DNA of 64,000 bases from Nymphaea colorata (GCF_008831285.2 NC_045138.2:5983205-6047204); one strand, 5' to 3'. Positions 47,051-61,211 are shown, numbered from the stretch's first letter. The notes: a model not told the origin generated them from the letters alone. Made by a program: numbers and translations.

Positions 47051-50000
47051 AACCAAGCCGAGCCAGACTAGGTCCAGGCTCGGGTTTCGGATGTTGGAAC
47101 GCCCGATGCCCGGGCCTACCCATTCCATACTGATTCATTCAGCACTGGTCCTAACTAACACCCCATGTCACTAAGAAATAAGTTATAGTTGTTTATGGGA
47201 AATAAAGTAATTTAGTGCATGTTTATTAGTTATTATTTTGTAGTTGCATTCATTTATTATATCTACTTGATAGTTGCTATTTTATAGGTATGTTCAACTT
47301 TTTTATCATTTTGCAATAAAAGTATACTAAAAAATTTGGACCTGACCCAAATGAGCAGCCAAGCCAACTCATTGACCCGTGACCAAGTAGTCAGCGGATC
47401 TGAGTCCGACTAACGAGTTTGCAAACTACCATTGGGAACAGAGTCAAACCAGGTAATTTCAAAATCGGGCAAAATGAAGAAAAAAGCACAAATTACTATA
47501 CAGGAATCAGAAAGGACAGAAAAGCGAACACTTGTTTCAGAGCCATTCAGCATACATTATCATCAGGGACAACTGCATATCGATCCGTTGGTGACACCAA
47601 AGATTTGCCTGAAACATGCATTTGTCAGCTAGAAACTTCAGCATTTATGGTAACTACAAGGCAGCTTCCGAGAACTGAATATAATCATACCTGATAAAGG
47701 ATCAGTCCTTGAATAGTCCATCTGCTCACAACCAGATCCATCTACACTCAACACTTCAATGACCTTGGGAAGATTTCTACAAGGAATGCATGATGTGAGA
47801 TATATGTTCAACAAGTCAAAACCGCACGAGATTCGGAGATACAATTGCCAGACAGGACAGTAATGGAACCGTCATTGGATTTTTATTCAGTTTTTGGTAT
47901 ATGACCAATTTATCAACGAGCATATGTGGTTGACCTATTTCTTTTGTTTCATGCCATACATATTTAAATTTCAAAATATAGTGGAGACTTAGAACTTCGT
48001 CTTGCAATACTAAAAGAAGGGAGAACTTCAATAATGAAACGACAAAAGGAACACAATATTAATAGTTTCCTAGTTACATCATACTAAATTTTAATGACAA
48101 CCACATGTGAATTATGCTTGAACTTGCCCAATACATGTTCCCTTTCTTCTCGAAAACCAGAACTACATGCGTACATCCATTAACTCAGACAAAAGAAGGT
48201 ATAGAAGCAAGATACACATACTGTTCATAAAACTTTGCAGGTGCATCATTGTAAATTTGTAATCTTGAAAGTCTTAAAGGATGAGCCTTGGAGGATCAGG
48301 TGGGTAGCTTCTGGCCATTCTAGTCCAACCTAGATCATTGGGGCTCGGTGTTTGTTTTGACTCGAAAATATAGGATTGAAATCTTACAGATAATTATGTG
48401 GAAGTCAATTTTACGATTATCAACAAGCTTGTATTTGTTTTAGAGTCTCTCTCTTTTGACATACTTTGATTTTATTTGAGATCACTTATAGTAGAATACT
48501 CTTAAGGGTATATCCATCCCTAACAGGTTCAATAAGTTACCTGTGATCAAGCTGATTTCACAATTATCATTAAGCTTGTATTTGTTTGAAGTCTCCTCGC
48601 TTTTGACAAAACTTAATTTATTTGAGATGATCTATAGAAGGACACTCTTAAATCTTAATGGTATATCCATTCCCAACAGGTTAAATAAATTAGCTGAGAT
48701 CTTTGTGATAGAAATGTCCAGGTCTTGCAAAGAAGTTGATTTACATGTTCTCCACATAAAAACTCCAATTCTAAAACATGTTCTAAAGAAGGGAAGGTTT
48801 TATACCTGTCTGAAAAACAAAAAAAATCCCTACAGCTTTTAAAGGTGGACCAAATGTCAAATAATAAACCTTCATGTTGTAATAGTAAATTAACTTTGCT
48901 GCTTCTTCAGTATCATAGCTGAAAGAAATACCTAGAGTCTTGGTCATATAAGAGTTTGTAAACAGAGTAACAGACTACTTGAACAGTAAACAACCTAAAC
49001 TGTCCCGAACGATAGGCCGATGAAACCCCTCCTGTATTACATAGTTATCTAATACTATGTATCAATAACCAGCAGATTATTACCTACCCATCAACACTGG
49101 CCTGACAGACCCATTAAACTAGCCATTTATGAGAGCAGACATGGGCCGCCAACAACAGGCAGATCATATACAGTTTCAAGCTAATTGCAGTTACCTATCA
49201 ATGGAGTCACCATGTCCTAGTTGACCACATGTGCCCCTACCCCAGGAGAACACATTTCCTTTGTCTGTAATTGCTAAGGTGTGCCTCCATCCACAGGAAA
49301 CCTGGACTACCTTCTGCTGACAGGCAACAAAGAGATGGAACCAGTGAGGCACCAAAATAAACCCACCTTCGATGTGAAAGAATAAGAAATCTACCTGTTC
49401 AGATGGAAATTTAACTTCCTGTGGAGAACAATGATCAATGAAGTCACCAACACCAACCTGCCCGAACTGTAAAAAAGGAATACGGCATGAGACTTTGAAC
49501 TCTTCAAATAACAATGCACCATGAAATACTAGCCAACACCTATTTGACTAAGATGACTACCGTGCAAGATAGAATAAGCACCACAAAGTATAAAATAAAT
49601 CATGTTATACCAAATAAAATTAAGCATAATGAATTACTAAGGGAAAACCACTAAATCTGGCTCCATGGAGGCCAAAGTTCATCCATAGCTATGCCAAAAT
49701 AATGATTATCCAATTCAATGCAGATTTCTTATGGATCTCAACCAGGTAAATGTCAACTGAATGAGATCAGGGCCCAGGCTTCGAGATAAGGAACAACCTG
49801 TGAAGATATGCAGGTTTCAGCTTCATCTGTGTTCATCTTCATTATACAGCATGGCAAAATGAAGCATGTGGAACTAGACCAAATATTTCATTGAGGTAGA
49901 TAGTTAGGGAAGGTAAAGGGCCAGATTTGTTCTAAAAAAATTCTTTATAAGTAGACACTAATTTCTCAAGGCAAATGACTTATGGTATATGCTTACCAAG

Positions 50001-50854
50001 ATTTAGATGTTGGTCATGGGTAAGAAGTATAGCACATATTTTTCAGTCTATCTCTTCTCTTAAGGGTAAACATCATTTTATTTGATTATCACATGGATCC
50101 ACATCTTAATGTGCATGCAGAAGGAATTCTCGCACAGTTGCATTTCTTCAGTACATAATGTTGATGCATACAATCTCTTTCCTAAGATTGGACCTTTCTT
50201 GGGTGACAAACTTCTTCTTTCCTCTCTAGTTTTTATTGCAGGCATAATCTTCTAGAATAGTACATCGGTGCAAGAATTTACCACTCAGAGAAATGGACTA
50301 AGAGCAAAACACAAAAGGAACAACAAGAAGAAAGCTTGCCTTATTCCATCCCCAGCCATAAAGCCTTCCATCAGATGTTAAAGCCATGGTATGTCGCCAG
50401 CCACCAGATATCTGCTCAAGAGAAAAGCAAAAGAATAACTATTAAAGAAAATGTATCCATTGCAAATGCAACAACCAGAAAACATGCTTATGATATTTAT
50501 AATTTTATATATTTACAAAAGCATAACTATGACTAATTAGGTAATCTTATGTTGCTTAACCATGGGCTAACCATAATATACACATTCGAGATAGGGAAGG
50601 CGCCTGTTGAGAATCTTGATAAGTAGTTACTTAATCAAGCATGGAAATGCAATTTCTGAATAACTACACATATTTTTGTAAAAGCTATATTTTTGTGTGG
50701 GGGGTTCTTATGTAAGACTTGTGGATTTCTCTGTCCTCCCACAGCACACTAAGTCACTAACAAAGCATTGCATCGGGCAATGTGTTTAATTACACCTGCC
50801 CAATGCAATATTGGACGGATCTTCGGATGGCTGGAGGATTTCAGCTCCTCCTAA

Positions 50855-50928
<74 letters not shown>

Positions 50929-51742
50929 CTTTTTAGAATGTTATCCTAGATGAAGCTTCACATCATCCTAGTGTAAGACCAATCTCCATTCCAGTGACCA
51001 GCGCTTTACCACTAAGTCGCACGGGTGCTTTCAAATGCACCCAAAACCCGTGTTGACATGACACAGATGCGGGTGGGGACACGGGTGTGGCTTCGACACG
51101 CACCCAAGCCGCGCCTGAAATTTTCTCTTTTTTTTCTTTTTTTTTTAAAAATTTTTTCTCAACCTTTTTCTCCTTTTCTTCCCCACTTTTTCATTTCCCT
51201 CATATTTTTCCCTCCTCTCTGATTCTTTTTCAAACTTTCAGCTTTCTCCCTCTCTTTTTAAAACAGAAGGCAGTCAAAGGTGCAGTAATCGTCCTTGTTA
51301 AAGGACAACCAGTCTGCTGTTCTTTAACAAGGACCATTGACTATGTATATTTAAAAGAAAAACTTTATTTTATTTCTCTCTCTTTCTTTCTTTTTCAAGC
51401 TTCCAACTTTTTTATTTAAAAAGGAAGGCAGCAAAAGAATGAACAGTCTGCTGTCCTTCAACCAGGCTGCTTACATTATATATATATATATATATATAAT
51501 TCAATTTAAAATTTTAAAAATTAACTGCCCTTAAAATGTCTGTCCTTCAAAAATGACGGCCAGACTGTTTATGTTTTAAAAGACATTTATTTTATTTAAT
51601 TTAAAATTTTAAAAATAAAATAACATTCTATTTTCATGCACCCAATACTTACATTCAATTTAAAATGCACTCAACAAGCAAAATGACCTTTGAAAAAAAC
51701 TTAAATTTCAGTTAAAAAAATATAAGCATACAGCATTATGTA

Positions 51743-51799
<57 letters not shown>

Positions 51800-54280
51800 T
51801 TGCACCCCCACACCCGAACACCTGCGCCCGCACCTATGTGACATAGCTCTACTTCTAAATAAACACAAGGCATCACATCTGTTGGTAAAAGAGAAACCGA
51901 AAGAAAAGGCTTCTTGATAAGCACAAGACTCCAACATTCTGGCATTTAAATTAAAAGGAAACAAATGAAGAATTAAATTGTTTTGGGTACCAGATAACCA
52001 TGTATCTGATGTTTAGCTAAACATTCAGTCAAAGCCCAAAGTTCAACAGACATTGACAAATTACTTTGAGGTGGATACGAAACCTTCAGAAACAAGGATT
52101 AAAAGGTTATGGCCATGTAGCAAGATACGATCACACTAGGAAATAAATAAAAATCCTAAACTCACTAAGCAAAATAAACAAGTTAACAAGAGTAAGGAAC
52201 AGCTTCCTCCCTTCCACACTCTAATCACATTATACATGTAAGATCATCACATAAAGGATAATCTTCTACAAAAAAAAAAGCAAGAAAAAATTAATAAACA
52301 TTTAGAATCCCGATGCAATTAATCAGGGTCATAAAATTAGGCAATTAAAAACCTAGACTACAAGAATTATCAAAACAAATTGTCACCATAAATGTACGTA
52401 CAGTAGAATAACTTAATAAACTAAACTTTACTAACTAACACTTAAAGACTGCAATGTCAGAAGATTTTTCAGATCAGTAGCAAGAAATATTATGAATACT
52501 TTCTTTCTTGAACAGAGATGCTCCATGACCTAACAAATTTGCTAGAAATTCTCCTAGGCTTAATTGATGCCTTTTAATGTGGAAAACAAGACAACATGAA
52601 ACTGTATAAAAACATGATCCTTTTAACAACTGAACACTTCTGCCAAACTAATTTCCAATTAGATAGGCTGATTCATTATATCATGCTAAACCCTAATAAG
52701 CATGCCCATGCTAATATTTAGCCATTTCCCAAGTCGTAGAAAATGGTGCACCTGATGGCTTAAGGATATAAATTAACCATCTTTGGAGCAAAATAAAGAA
52801 CATGTAAACTGCCAATTCTTGGTATACATGAATGAAACAGCACAAATTAATTGACCTGAGAAATGCAATCATTACTGAGGGCTTCCAATAAATGAGGAAC
52901 AAGGTGATCCTCATAATCACCATGTCCTAGCTGACCATATTTGCTCCACCCATAGGTATACAATCTCCCAGAAGAAGAAACTGAGATTGTGTGGCGCCAC
53001 CCACAGGCAACTAGTGCCATCTTTTGTCCCTGGGAAAGCAGGGGAAAAAAGTCAGAAACAGTAAAGAACACAGCTGGATAAAAACCTGTATTTGCAACTC
53101 AACAAATTCATGTGTGAAAATGATCGTTTACTTGGGAACCACCACATCCTCAAGCAATCTTGGTATTCTGAGCAATTTGCAGTTCTAGTGAACTTTTAAG
53201 TTTTAACCAATTATACAATACAACACACCCAGAATGTCATCGAAACAAAAGGGGGAAAAGAAGAAGACATACATCTGTAGCATCAACTCTTTGAGGAACA
53301 AGGCGATCATTCCTGTCACCTAATCCCAAATTCCCATATCGACCCCACCCCCATCCATAGAGCTCCCCATCATCGGTCACAGCAGCTGTATGCTCTGCAC
53401 CAGCGGCAACCATTTTCACAGATATTCCCTACAGCATGCACAAAAATTATGAAATAACTGAATTTCATATGGAAACATAAGGGATGTACTTGAAGCAAAC
53501 AAAGCTTTTTCTTTTTTCTAATACGAAAAAGAATCATTAACTAAGCTCATCTAGAATTCAATTCATTAGTTACACGTGCAATAATGCAGTGAATGTTCTC
53601 ACAAGGAGCCCTAGCTACAATATGTATTGGCAATCAAAATAACCTCACCCAATTGCCCAAAGATTTGACAAAGACGAAAGGTATTAGGAACTCCACCATC
53701 CAACACAGCAAGAATCAACTTAAGTACCATATCAGTGGAGAAGGATGTGGAAGTCTAAGAGCATGTTATTAATGATTTTGTAGAATTGCACCATACTAAA
53801 GAGACAAACTTCATGTGACAATAACATAAAACAAGAGTAACAGTTTTTTTAGACAGCAATTTAATTTGTCCTGATCTACCTCGAAAGCTTGGATTTTCTG
53901 TGGAATAAGTGAGTCCTCCGTGTTGCCAAGCCCAAGCTGCCCATTTTGATTACGCCCCCAACTGAAAAAATAATGTCAGAATTACAACCTGATTCAATGA
54001 CAGCAGTAACGGACAAGATGGTATACCTTATATACTTCCTTAGTACCTATGTGACAAGGGTACGAGAGATTTGCCCAGGTACCCGTGTCGGTACATGGGT
54101 AAGGGGACACAGGTACGTGGGTATGGCTGGATATGCCTGCATTTTAAAACATTTAAAATTATATTTTCAAACTTAATTTTTTCTTTAATTTTGATTTTTC
54201 CCTTCCTATATATTTCCCTTCTGCTAAGATTCTAAATTTCCTCCCATGTTTGTTTAATTTTGAGAATTTTTGTGGATTAC

Positions 54281-54311
<31 letters not shown>

Positions 54312-57300
54312 TATATATTTACATATACACTTTGCAACACCCCCTGTACCCAAGTTTTCTAAAATCGCCATACCCGTAATTGCATGTCCGTACCCGTACC
54401 CATGTGCCATAGCTTTAGTACCCTATATAATTCCTTACCAAATTAGCATGCAAAGCCCAAAGCAAAATAAAATTCGTCTATGTACTACAGGAACAACAAA
54501 ACAGAGGAATAAACTTAGATAACTAAAGTCAATCATTCTATCAGGATGCTGCAAGTTAAATACTCCGTCTTTATTATGAAGACATATATAATACTTTCAC
54601 AGGGGAGAACTTTCATATGATATAATGTCAAACGTTAGCAATATTTTCAATATGATGGCCATGTTGTATGTAAAAAGATTCAACAATAGGACACTTAAAG
54701 CCTTAAAACTATCATAGCACAACCTTTACAGAATAGACTACTAAATCCAATCATCCAAATACAATTTTTGACTGATTCTACATGTTCTCCAACAAATCCA
54801 TACCCCTAAATTTCTTCAAATATTTGCTTTTCATGCCCTATGGTAGAAAAAAATATATCAAAGTACTTGAATGAAAATTCAACCACTATGTCTCTCTACA
54901 TTTGCTGTTTGTGTTTCCTTTACGTGTGTATGCTATTAAGGTCTAGAAACGACATTACTTGCAGCTCATGTCACTCTTGTGCACAACAAAACTCAGATTC
55001 AGCACAATGTCATAAAAAGGCAAAGGAAGGAAGACCTGTAAATTATCAAATTTTAATGGCCACAAACTTCCAGATGTCATGTATTAGTTGGCTGGTATTC
55101 TTTGCATTCATGACACAAGGATATTCCAGCTCTTAACTTCTATATCTAAGATCCAATATCAAACCCTTATAAAAGAGTACAAGTCAGAATTAACAATGGA
55201 ACACATAAAGAAGATTATGTTTCAAAACGAAATGATGATGCAGTCTTAGGAAAGAGAACAAGTTAGAACAAAACATGCAACAGATAAGGAAGACTATGTT
55301 TCAAAACAAAATGATGATGTGGTCAAGAGACTCAAGACACTTAGGCAGCCTCCAAGTTGGACCTTCATTGCCTTTATTCCCTCCAAGCTTTGCAAATGTA
55401 TCCAGTTTTGCAAATACATCTAACTTTTTCTTGCATAATTTTATAGCATTACTGAAAAAATACTCACCCACCTAAGTTTGATACTAATAATAAAAATCTA
55501 ATTTGGATATAGTTAAATATTAGTCAGTAATATTGTTTGTCATGGTTAAAGGACATTGTCAAGAACATTGTCCAGGTTTCTGTCAATGAGGATTTTTTCA
55601 GGCATTATCAGGAAGTAGGTTTATCTTGGAAACTCTCAAATTCAAACGAATAATAAAACAAGAAATATGAACACTTGAGTTTTCACTAATTTTCTTACAG
55701 AAACATACACTAAAATACAAAATATTAGTAATATGTTAAATGAAAACTCAATATATATATATATATATATATACAAACATTTTGCTGAAAACGAAAAAAA
55801 AAACGTGATATGAAATACAGTTTTTTACAAAAATATAGTGATTTTTCCCTTTTTTTTTTTTTTTGAGAACTGGGTTGAACAGTGATAGTGGTTAAAAACT
55901 TAAAAGCGCTAACATAAATTAATGTGCACAACTTTCTTTTATATTAAGGTTTTAGTCATTTTATCTCATTAACACAACTTGGCTTGGAGTTTTAGTTAAC
56001 GTAAGGTTATTTTATTAATGGGTGCAAAAATCATGTGTGCTTTTACCAATATCAAAATGTTATGCGAGTTTTCTGTTATTGCCAATTGCCAATATGTGTG
56101 TGTTTACATGCACACCTAAATAGCTGAAAAGGAAATAGTTCAAATTGACTGAATCCCCACTTCTGTTCAGCCAATAAAATTTTAGAATTTCTAAGCTCAA
56201 GTCCCATCCTTTACTCATTAATTACTTTTACTGTCCACCATATGAATCAATAGGTGGCCATGTTCTTAACTCATAGTTCCTACATTTTCCAACCACCACT
56301 GAATTTGTTACTTTCACTCTAATTGTTTTTGCATACTGTGTCTTTCTTCCTTTGTTTTGTTGTCCCTTGTACAAAATAAAAATTAAAACTAAGACCACTT
56401 TCAGCATTGAACTTGTACTCATTAAATGATTAAAGGACTTCTAACCTTATCTTATTAATCATATATATACATATTTTTCTCTCCATGGTCACCATAACTC
56501 CTTTGCAAGCACCCTTCCAGCAACTGCTGGTGTTTTTCCAATGATTTTCCTTTTAAGAATAACATGAATGTTATTCATATATTTATTTTTTGTGATATCT
56601 TAAAATTAATGCAGTATCTTCCTGTTAATATTGTTTCACTCTTTTTTGGGAAAATATTGTCATTATCTGGACTAAATATGTGTATCTTAGTTGTCAAGTC
56701 GTCGCCTAGGCATGGACTAGTCGTCAGTCCACATCCCACGCCTAAGTTAATAACTTAGGCGTGGGGTGTGGGTTTGGCACCTAGGCTATCGCCTAGGCTG
56801 GACTAGGCGCCATAGGCGTGCTGGCGCCTAGTCCATTTGGGTATTTGGATGACTTTAGCCTCTGACACTTGATTTGTTTTGCTTCTCAAGACCTGTTATC
56901 CCTTGAGTTTAGCTTAATTTTCTTGTAGGGAGTCTGATTGACCCAGTGATTGCAAAATTTATGTTGAAACAGATATTTTTTGCTATAAGTGTCTCAGAAA
57001 ATTACAATTTGTGCAGAAATTAGATTGCTTGCAAAGTCTATCTTTTACCTGAATTGATTGAGTTAGAATTGTAGGTGTGATTTGAGTTCTGCCAATGTAT
57101 GCATTAGACAGCTTAAGTCAGAGTTGTGTAGGCGTCTTTCACTCTTCCAAATTTGTCCATATTCAGTTGCCATCTATCATAGCTTCAGTTTATAGAGCAC
57201 AGATTTTAAAATAGGTATTACTTTGGTTATTTTCTGTTTCATGTATATTGTTTAGAGCTCAGTTTCAGTTCTACCATGAGAAGTCTATCATCTGGTTTAT

Positions 57301-60300
57301 TCTTCACTAAAATTTTCTTCTGCAGTTTTACAAGTTGCTTTCGACTAATCCTAATTTGCTAACATGCTAACTTAACACATAAAACATAAAGCTAACATTT
57401 TAAAATTAAACATAACTAAGCAAAATTGCAACAACTTTTGAATGCCTTTTTAGGCTAGGCACGCCTAGGCACCTCAACAACTAAGATGTGCATGTTTTTG
57501 TTCTTCTGTTATGCATGTCCTTTCGAGATTTAATGTTCTCAGAGTGCTAATTGATTTTTCTTATTTTCTTCCAACTGTAGTACATCTTTGTCGTTTATGC
57601 ATATTAAGGATTTAGCTGTATCGAGTCATCCCCGCTATTCTTCAAATTTTTCTCCAGACCAATGATTCCTTTAAAGAAAATTTTCAAAATATACCTAAGG
57701 ATTTAGCAATAACAAAAAAGGCACCTAACCTAACTTTTCATTCATAGTAATCAAAAGATTCAGAAAATTATTTTTATCAGACCAATTATTAAATCAGCAA
57801 AAAAGTACTGTTTTGCGGCTTTGCCCCCTACAAAGTAACATAAAAAAACATCTAACTTTGTTAATGTATGTAGATTTCCCTCCAATTAACTTAGTAGTGT
57901 TGATGAAAAATAGACATTCATGTAACTATTATAGACATTAATAAGAAAAAGTAGCTAATAATTCAAACATAGTTGAATTGTTAGTCACATAGTAATATTA
58001 CTGAGTATACTTGGATAGGCGAAAAAAATTTAAAAAATTGAGATTTGCCTTTATTGAGCGTTATATTTGTTTTATCACATGAACACCACCTTAAGCCAAT
58101 AATACCCTAGGGTTAATTGACAAATGACAGGTTAATTTTAATAGAGAAAAAGTTATCTGTGTTTTTAACAATAACAAAAAGTTAGGTATGTTTGCCACTT
58201 CTCTCAGTGTACTTTTGAAACCTTCCCTTTTCTTAATTTTGTGCTTTTTTCCCCTATTGGCCGTGGAGTCTAGTCCCACCAAAGGGTCACCACCTAGGAC
58301 CTGCTTATTACTTTTGGCCACATAGCGTCATGCTAACTACTGATGTGGTTGCTGGTGCAGTGACAACATGACAAGGTTTGAAACATGAAAAGTGACAAGA
58401 GTCCAGGAGAAAGAAAGGAAATAAAGCAAGTTTACCTTTGAACATCACCATGTATAGTCACTGCCAAACAATGACTATCTCCACAAGCAATTTGCTTAAT
58501 TTTCAGGCCTTGTAATGCTTTGATTGGTTGTGGTGTAAATACATCACTGGAATTACCATGACCAAGTCTACCAAAATCACCCCTGTAGAAAAGAAAGAAT
58601 TAGCTATATTCACCATCACTGCAAAGAAAAAGGGAGGATGGAAGAGGGAATGGATAGATTGTTGCTTTTATCACAATGACAGACTCAGAAATTATGGTAA
58701 TAATTGTCAACGGAGAGCATGATGAGCTCTAAAACAAATGGACATTTTAGATAAATGTGAACACATAAAACATAGACAACTGAAGGTTACAAACCAATGC
58801 AGGGTCTTTTAATGGCAGCGCATTAAGTTCAACCAACTATTGTTCCATCATAACAGTGCAGCACTCAAAGCATGATATATTCAATCTAATTTTTTATCAT
58901 CTCTGCCTATTGTTGGAACATAAATAACATTTTACATCTCTGCACAGTGCAGCAACTTGAATGATAATACTACTTTTTCATAGAAATAAGAAGACAAAAA
59001 TAAAAAAGAACTTGGAGAGGTAGCTTGGTAGACTAAATTTATTTTAGCAACAGGCTTGAAATTTCCATTCCAGAACGCAGTATCATGACAGACTCAGAAA
59101 TTATGGTAATAATTGCCAAAGGAGAGCATGATGAGCTCTAAAACAAATGGACATTTTAGATACATGTGAACACCACATAAAACTTAGAAAACTGAAGGTT
59201 ACAAACCAATGCAGGGTCTTTTCATGGCAGCCATTAAGTTCAACCAGCTATTGTTCCATCATAACAGTGCATCATTCAAAGCATGATATATTCAATCTAA
59301 TTTTTTATCATCTCTGAATATTGTTGGAACATTTTACATCTCTGCACAGTGCAGCAACTTGAATGATAATACTACTTTTTCATAGAAATAAGAAGACAAA
59401 AATAAAAGAGAACTAACTTGAAGAGGTAGCTTGGTAGACTAAATTTATTTTAGCAACAGGCTTAAAATTTCCATCCCAGAAAGCACTATCATGACAGACT
59501 CAGAAATTATGATAATAAACTAATAATTGTCAACGGAGAGCATGATGAGCTCTAAAACAAATGGACACTTAGATACATGTGAACACCACATAAAACTCAG
59601 AAAACTGAAAGTCACAAACCAATGCAGGGTCTTTTCATGGCAGGGCATTAAGTTCAACCAACTATTGTTCCATCATAACAGTGCAGCACTCAAAGTATGA
59701 TATATTCAAACTAATTTTTTATCATCTCTGCCTACTGTTGGAACATAAATAACATTTTACATCTGTGTACAGTGCAGCAACTTGAATGATAATACTACTT
59801 CTTCATAGAAATAAGAAGACAAAAATAAAAAAGAACTAACTTGGAGAGGTAGCTTGGTAGACTAAATTTATTTTAGCAACAGGCATGAAATTTCCATCCC
59901 AGAAAGCACTATCCCCAGCTTGTCTAATTGAACAGGAGCATGAATGGAGAACTCATGAACCATAATGTAGAAATCTTGCCTCAATAATAGATTGAGTTGG
60001 AGAAAGCTTTTGTATTTCAAGGTCAGTGGTGAAATCTGGGCCAGGTTTCATACTAGATGAAGAACTCCAGCAGACATGTACCCAGATATAGGACAAGTCT
60101 TTAGTAATTCTAAACAAAACACAAGAACTCACGTTGAAGACAGATTCAGGTTGAACTTCTTCTACAAAGAAATACAGAAAAACATCAAATCTACCCAGTT
60201 CATGTCCTGGTTCATATGCCTAACAATATCTGACTCAAACTGTAATCAGTCTTCCTTCTGAAATACCAGAAAAACAAGAAGCCAGGTATGGACATAAACC

Positions 60301-61094
60301 TTCAACCAGCTGGCACATGGCAGCTACACCAAGACTTGTGGCTGGCTTGCTTGACTTAAGCACTAGTACCCAGTTATCATTCATGATCCTTTTCCTATGG
60401 CTCTATCTTGACCAAATAAAGTCACTAAGTTCTCATATCTTGGACAGGTGTAGGTATTCATAAACATAGACATATATGTCAGCTTGCATTTTTTAGTCCA
60501 AAATAATTGAGCATTTGAAAAAATCAGTAATTACGAGTCATTATGAAGTGATCAACTGATGCAAATGAGATTAGAAAACACATAAAGGCACAAAATAACA
60601 GAACAAGGGGAGAAGGTATCATAGGCTTAACATTCTAGAGAAAAACAAAAAGAAAATTTCATCAATAGAATTAAATGAAAATGAACCAATAATGACATTG
60701 AATTAAAAATCCTCCTCTTGAAACTGACTATTAGACTATTACCAAGGGCCAGAAATGCAATTATTATGCCTCCTAAAGTGCAAGTTAATTTGAAGTCAAT
60801 TGCAAGAGGCATTATAATTTATTTCTAAACCATATGAAAGCATATAGCAGAACAAAAAATTTCTAATGCAGAAAATAATTTCTAAATTATGAAGCAGCAA
60901 TGATTACCATCCCCAGCTGTATACTTGTGCTAATGTTTCAGAATAGGCAGTTGTATGATCAGCTCCACTAGTAACAGAGACTATTTCATGGTCATTCAGT
61001 GCACTCAGCACGGTTGGAAGAAGTCGATCTTCAGCATCACCATGCCCCAACTGACCATCCTCACCACGACCCCAAGAGCAAACAACATTACCAG
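46313..61094 (-). CDS. UVR8: UV-B photoreceptor UVR8 (RCC1 repeats), N-terminal exon not in view
   Basis: Exons on the minus strand: 61094-60908, 58582-58436, 53961-53880, 53428-53273, 53029-52856, 50411-50340, 49466-49395, 49313-49195, 47776-47691, 47608-47556, 46399-46313 (stop 46315-46313). Phases agree throughout and give 410 residues; the first visible exon starts at [20 protein letters not shown]. The family is about 440 aa, so about 30 N-terminal residues are missing. RCC1 blades follow in order ([72 protein letters not shown]). The three GWRHT motifs holding the UV-B sensing tryptophans (W233, W285 and W337 in Arabidopsis) are intact, one each in exons 53029-52856, 50411-50340 and 49313-49195. 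The C-terminal COP1-binding VP motif is present (RYAVVPDDN), as is the DVKRVRV end. The protein is a UV-B-switched dimer acting with COP1. All introns are GT-AG except the GC donor at 50338-50339. Confidence 0.93.
46783..47118. mobile_element. GC-ended MITE with a (TA)n centre in a UVR8 intron
   Basis: Its ends are AGCCTGGGCATCGGG and CCCGATGCCCGGGCCTA, inverted. CCCATTC adjoins both sides with 1-2 mismatches over about 9 bp, suggesting a target duplication. A TA run (46973-47044) occupies the centre. No coding capacity. Confidence 0.6.
50338..50339 (-). other. GC splice donor in UVR8
   Basis: The exon encoding WGWNK ends AATAAG and is followed by GCAAGC instead of GTAAGC. The next exon (49466) continues FGQVGVG exactly in phase, so the donor must be here. 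GC-AG introns with an otherwise strong donor, as here, are a known minor U2 class. Confidence 0.85.
51011..51845. mobile_element. hAT-like non-autonomous element in a UVR8 intron
   Basis: The left end ACTAAGTCGCACGGGTGC and right end GCACCTATGTGACATA are inverted. Flanks GCTTTACC (51003-51010) and GCTCTACT (51846-51853) match at 6 of 8. It contains GGGTGCGGGTG-like repeats at both ends, TA runs (51477-51499, 51747-51781) and a GA run. No transposase. Confidence 0.55.
54046..54412. mobile_element. hAT-like non-autonomous element in a UVR8 intron
   Basis: The ends CCTATGTGACAAGGGTAC and GTACCCATGTGCCATAG are inverted. The target duplication is CCTTAGTA (54038-54045) and CTTTAGTA (54413-54420), 7 of 8. 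There is a TA run at 54284-54318 in the centre and GTACCCGTGT/GTACCCGTAC repeats at both ends. Confidence 0.7.
55500..56680. other. UVR8 intron sequence without recognised elements
   Basis: Part of the 4.5-kb intron between exons 58582-58436 and 53961-53880. It is AT-rich with a TA run at 55752-55774. No feature was recognised. Confidence 0.4.
56684..57487. mobile_element. Transposon-like element with CGCCTAGGC ends in a UVR8 intron
   Basis: The ends ATCTTAGTTGTCAAG and CAACAACTAAGAT are inverted, and CGCCTAGGC/GCCTAGGCG motifs are clustered inside both. The left end also holds a compact inner hairpin (CACGCCTAAGTTA against TAACTTAGGCGTG, about 56737-56763). The interior has no coding capacity. 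Superfamily not assigned. Confidence 0.6.
58678..59913. repeat. Three tandem copies of a ~408-bp sequence in a UVR8 intron
   Basis: Copies begin at 58678, 59087 and 59493 with GACAGACTCAGAAATTAT, giving periods of 409 and 406 bp. The third ends near 59913. They differ by scattered substitutions and small indels, for example a missing ATAAATAAC in copy 2. No coding content. The first copy begins about 95 bp upstream (gene sense) of exon 58582-58436. Confidence 0.92.
59914..60900. other. UVR8 intron sequence without recognised elements
   Basis: The remainder of the intron between exons 61094-60908 and 58582-58436. No element or frame of interest was recognised. Confidence 0.4.
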
Positions 61095-61120
61095 CTGAAA
61101 TCATTAAAGCATTATTACCA

Positions 61121-61211
61121 CTATGTCACATGGGTGCGGGTGCTGGTACGGGTGTCATTGCGGGATGCGGCAAGTTCCCAAAAAAAAAAGTTGGGTGTGG
61201 GTGCGGCAAGA

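Noticed and set aside
58678-59913. CRISPR-like or satellite array
   Set aside because: The units are about 408 bp, contiguous, without spacers, and only three in number within a plant intron.
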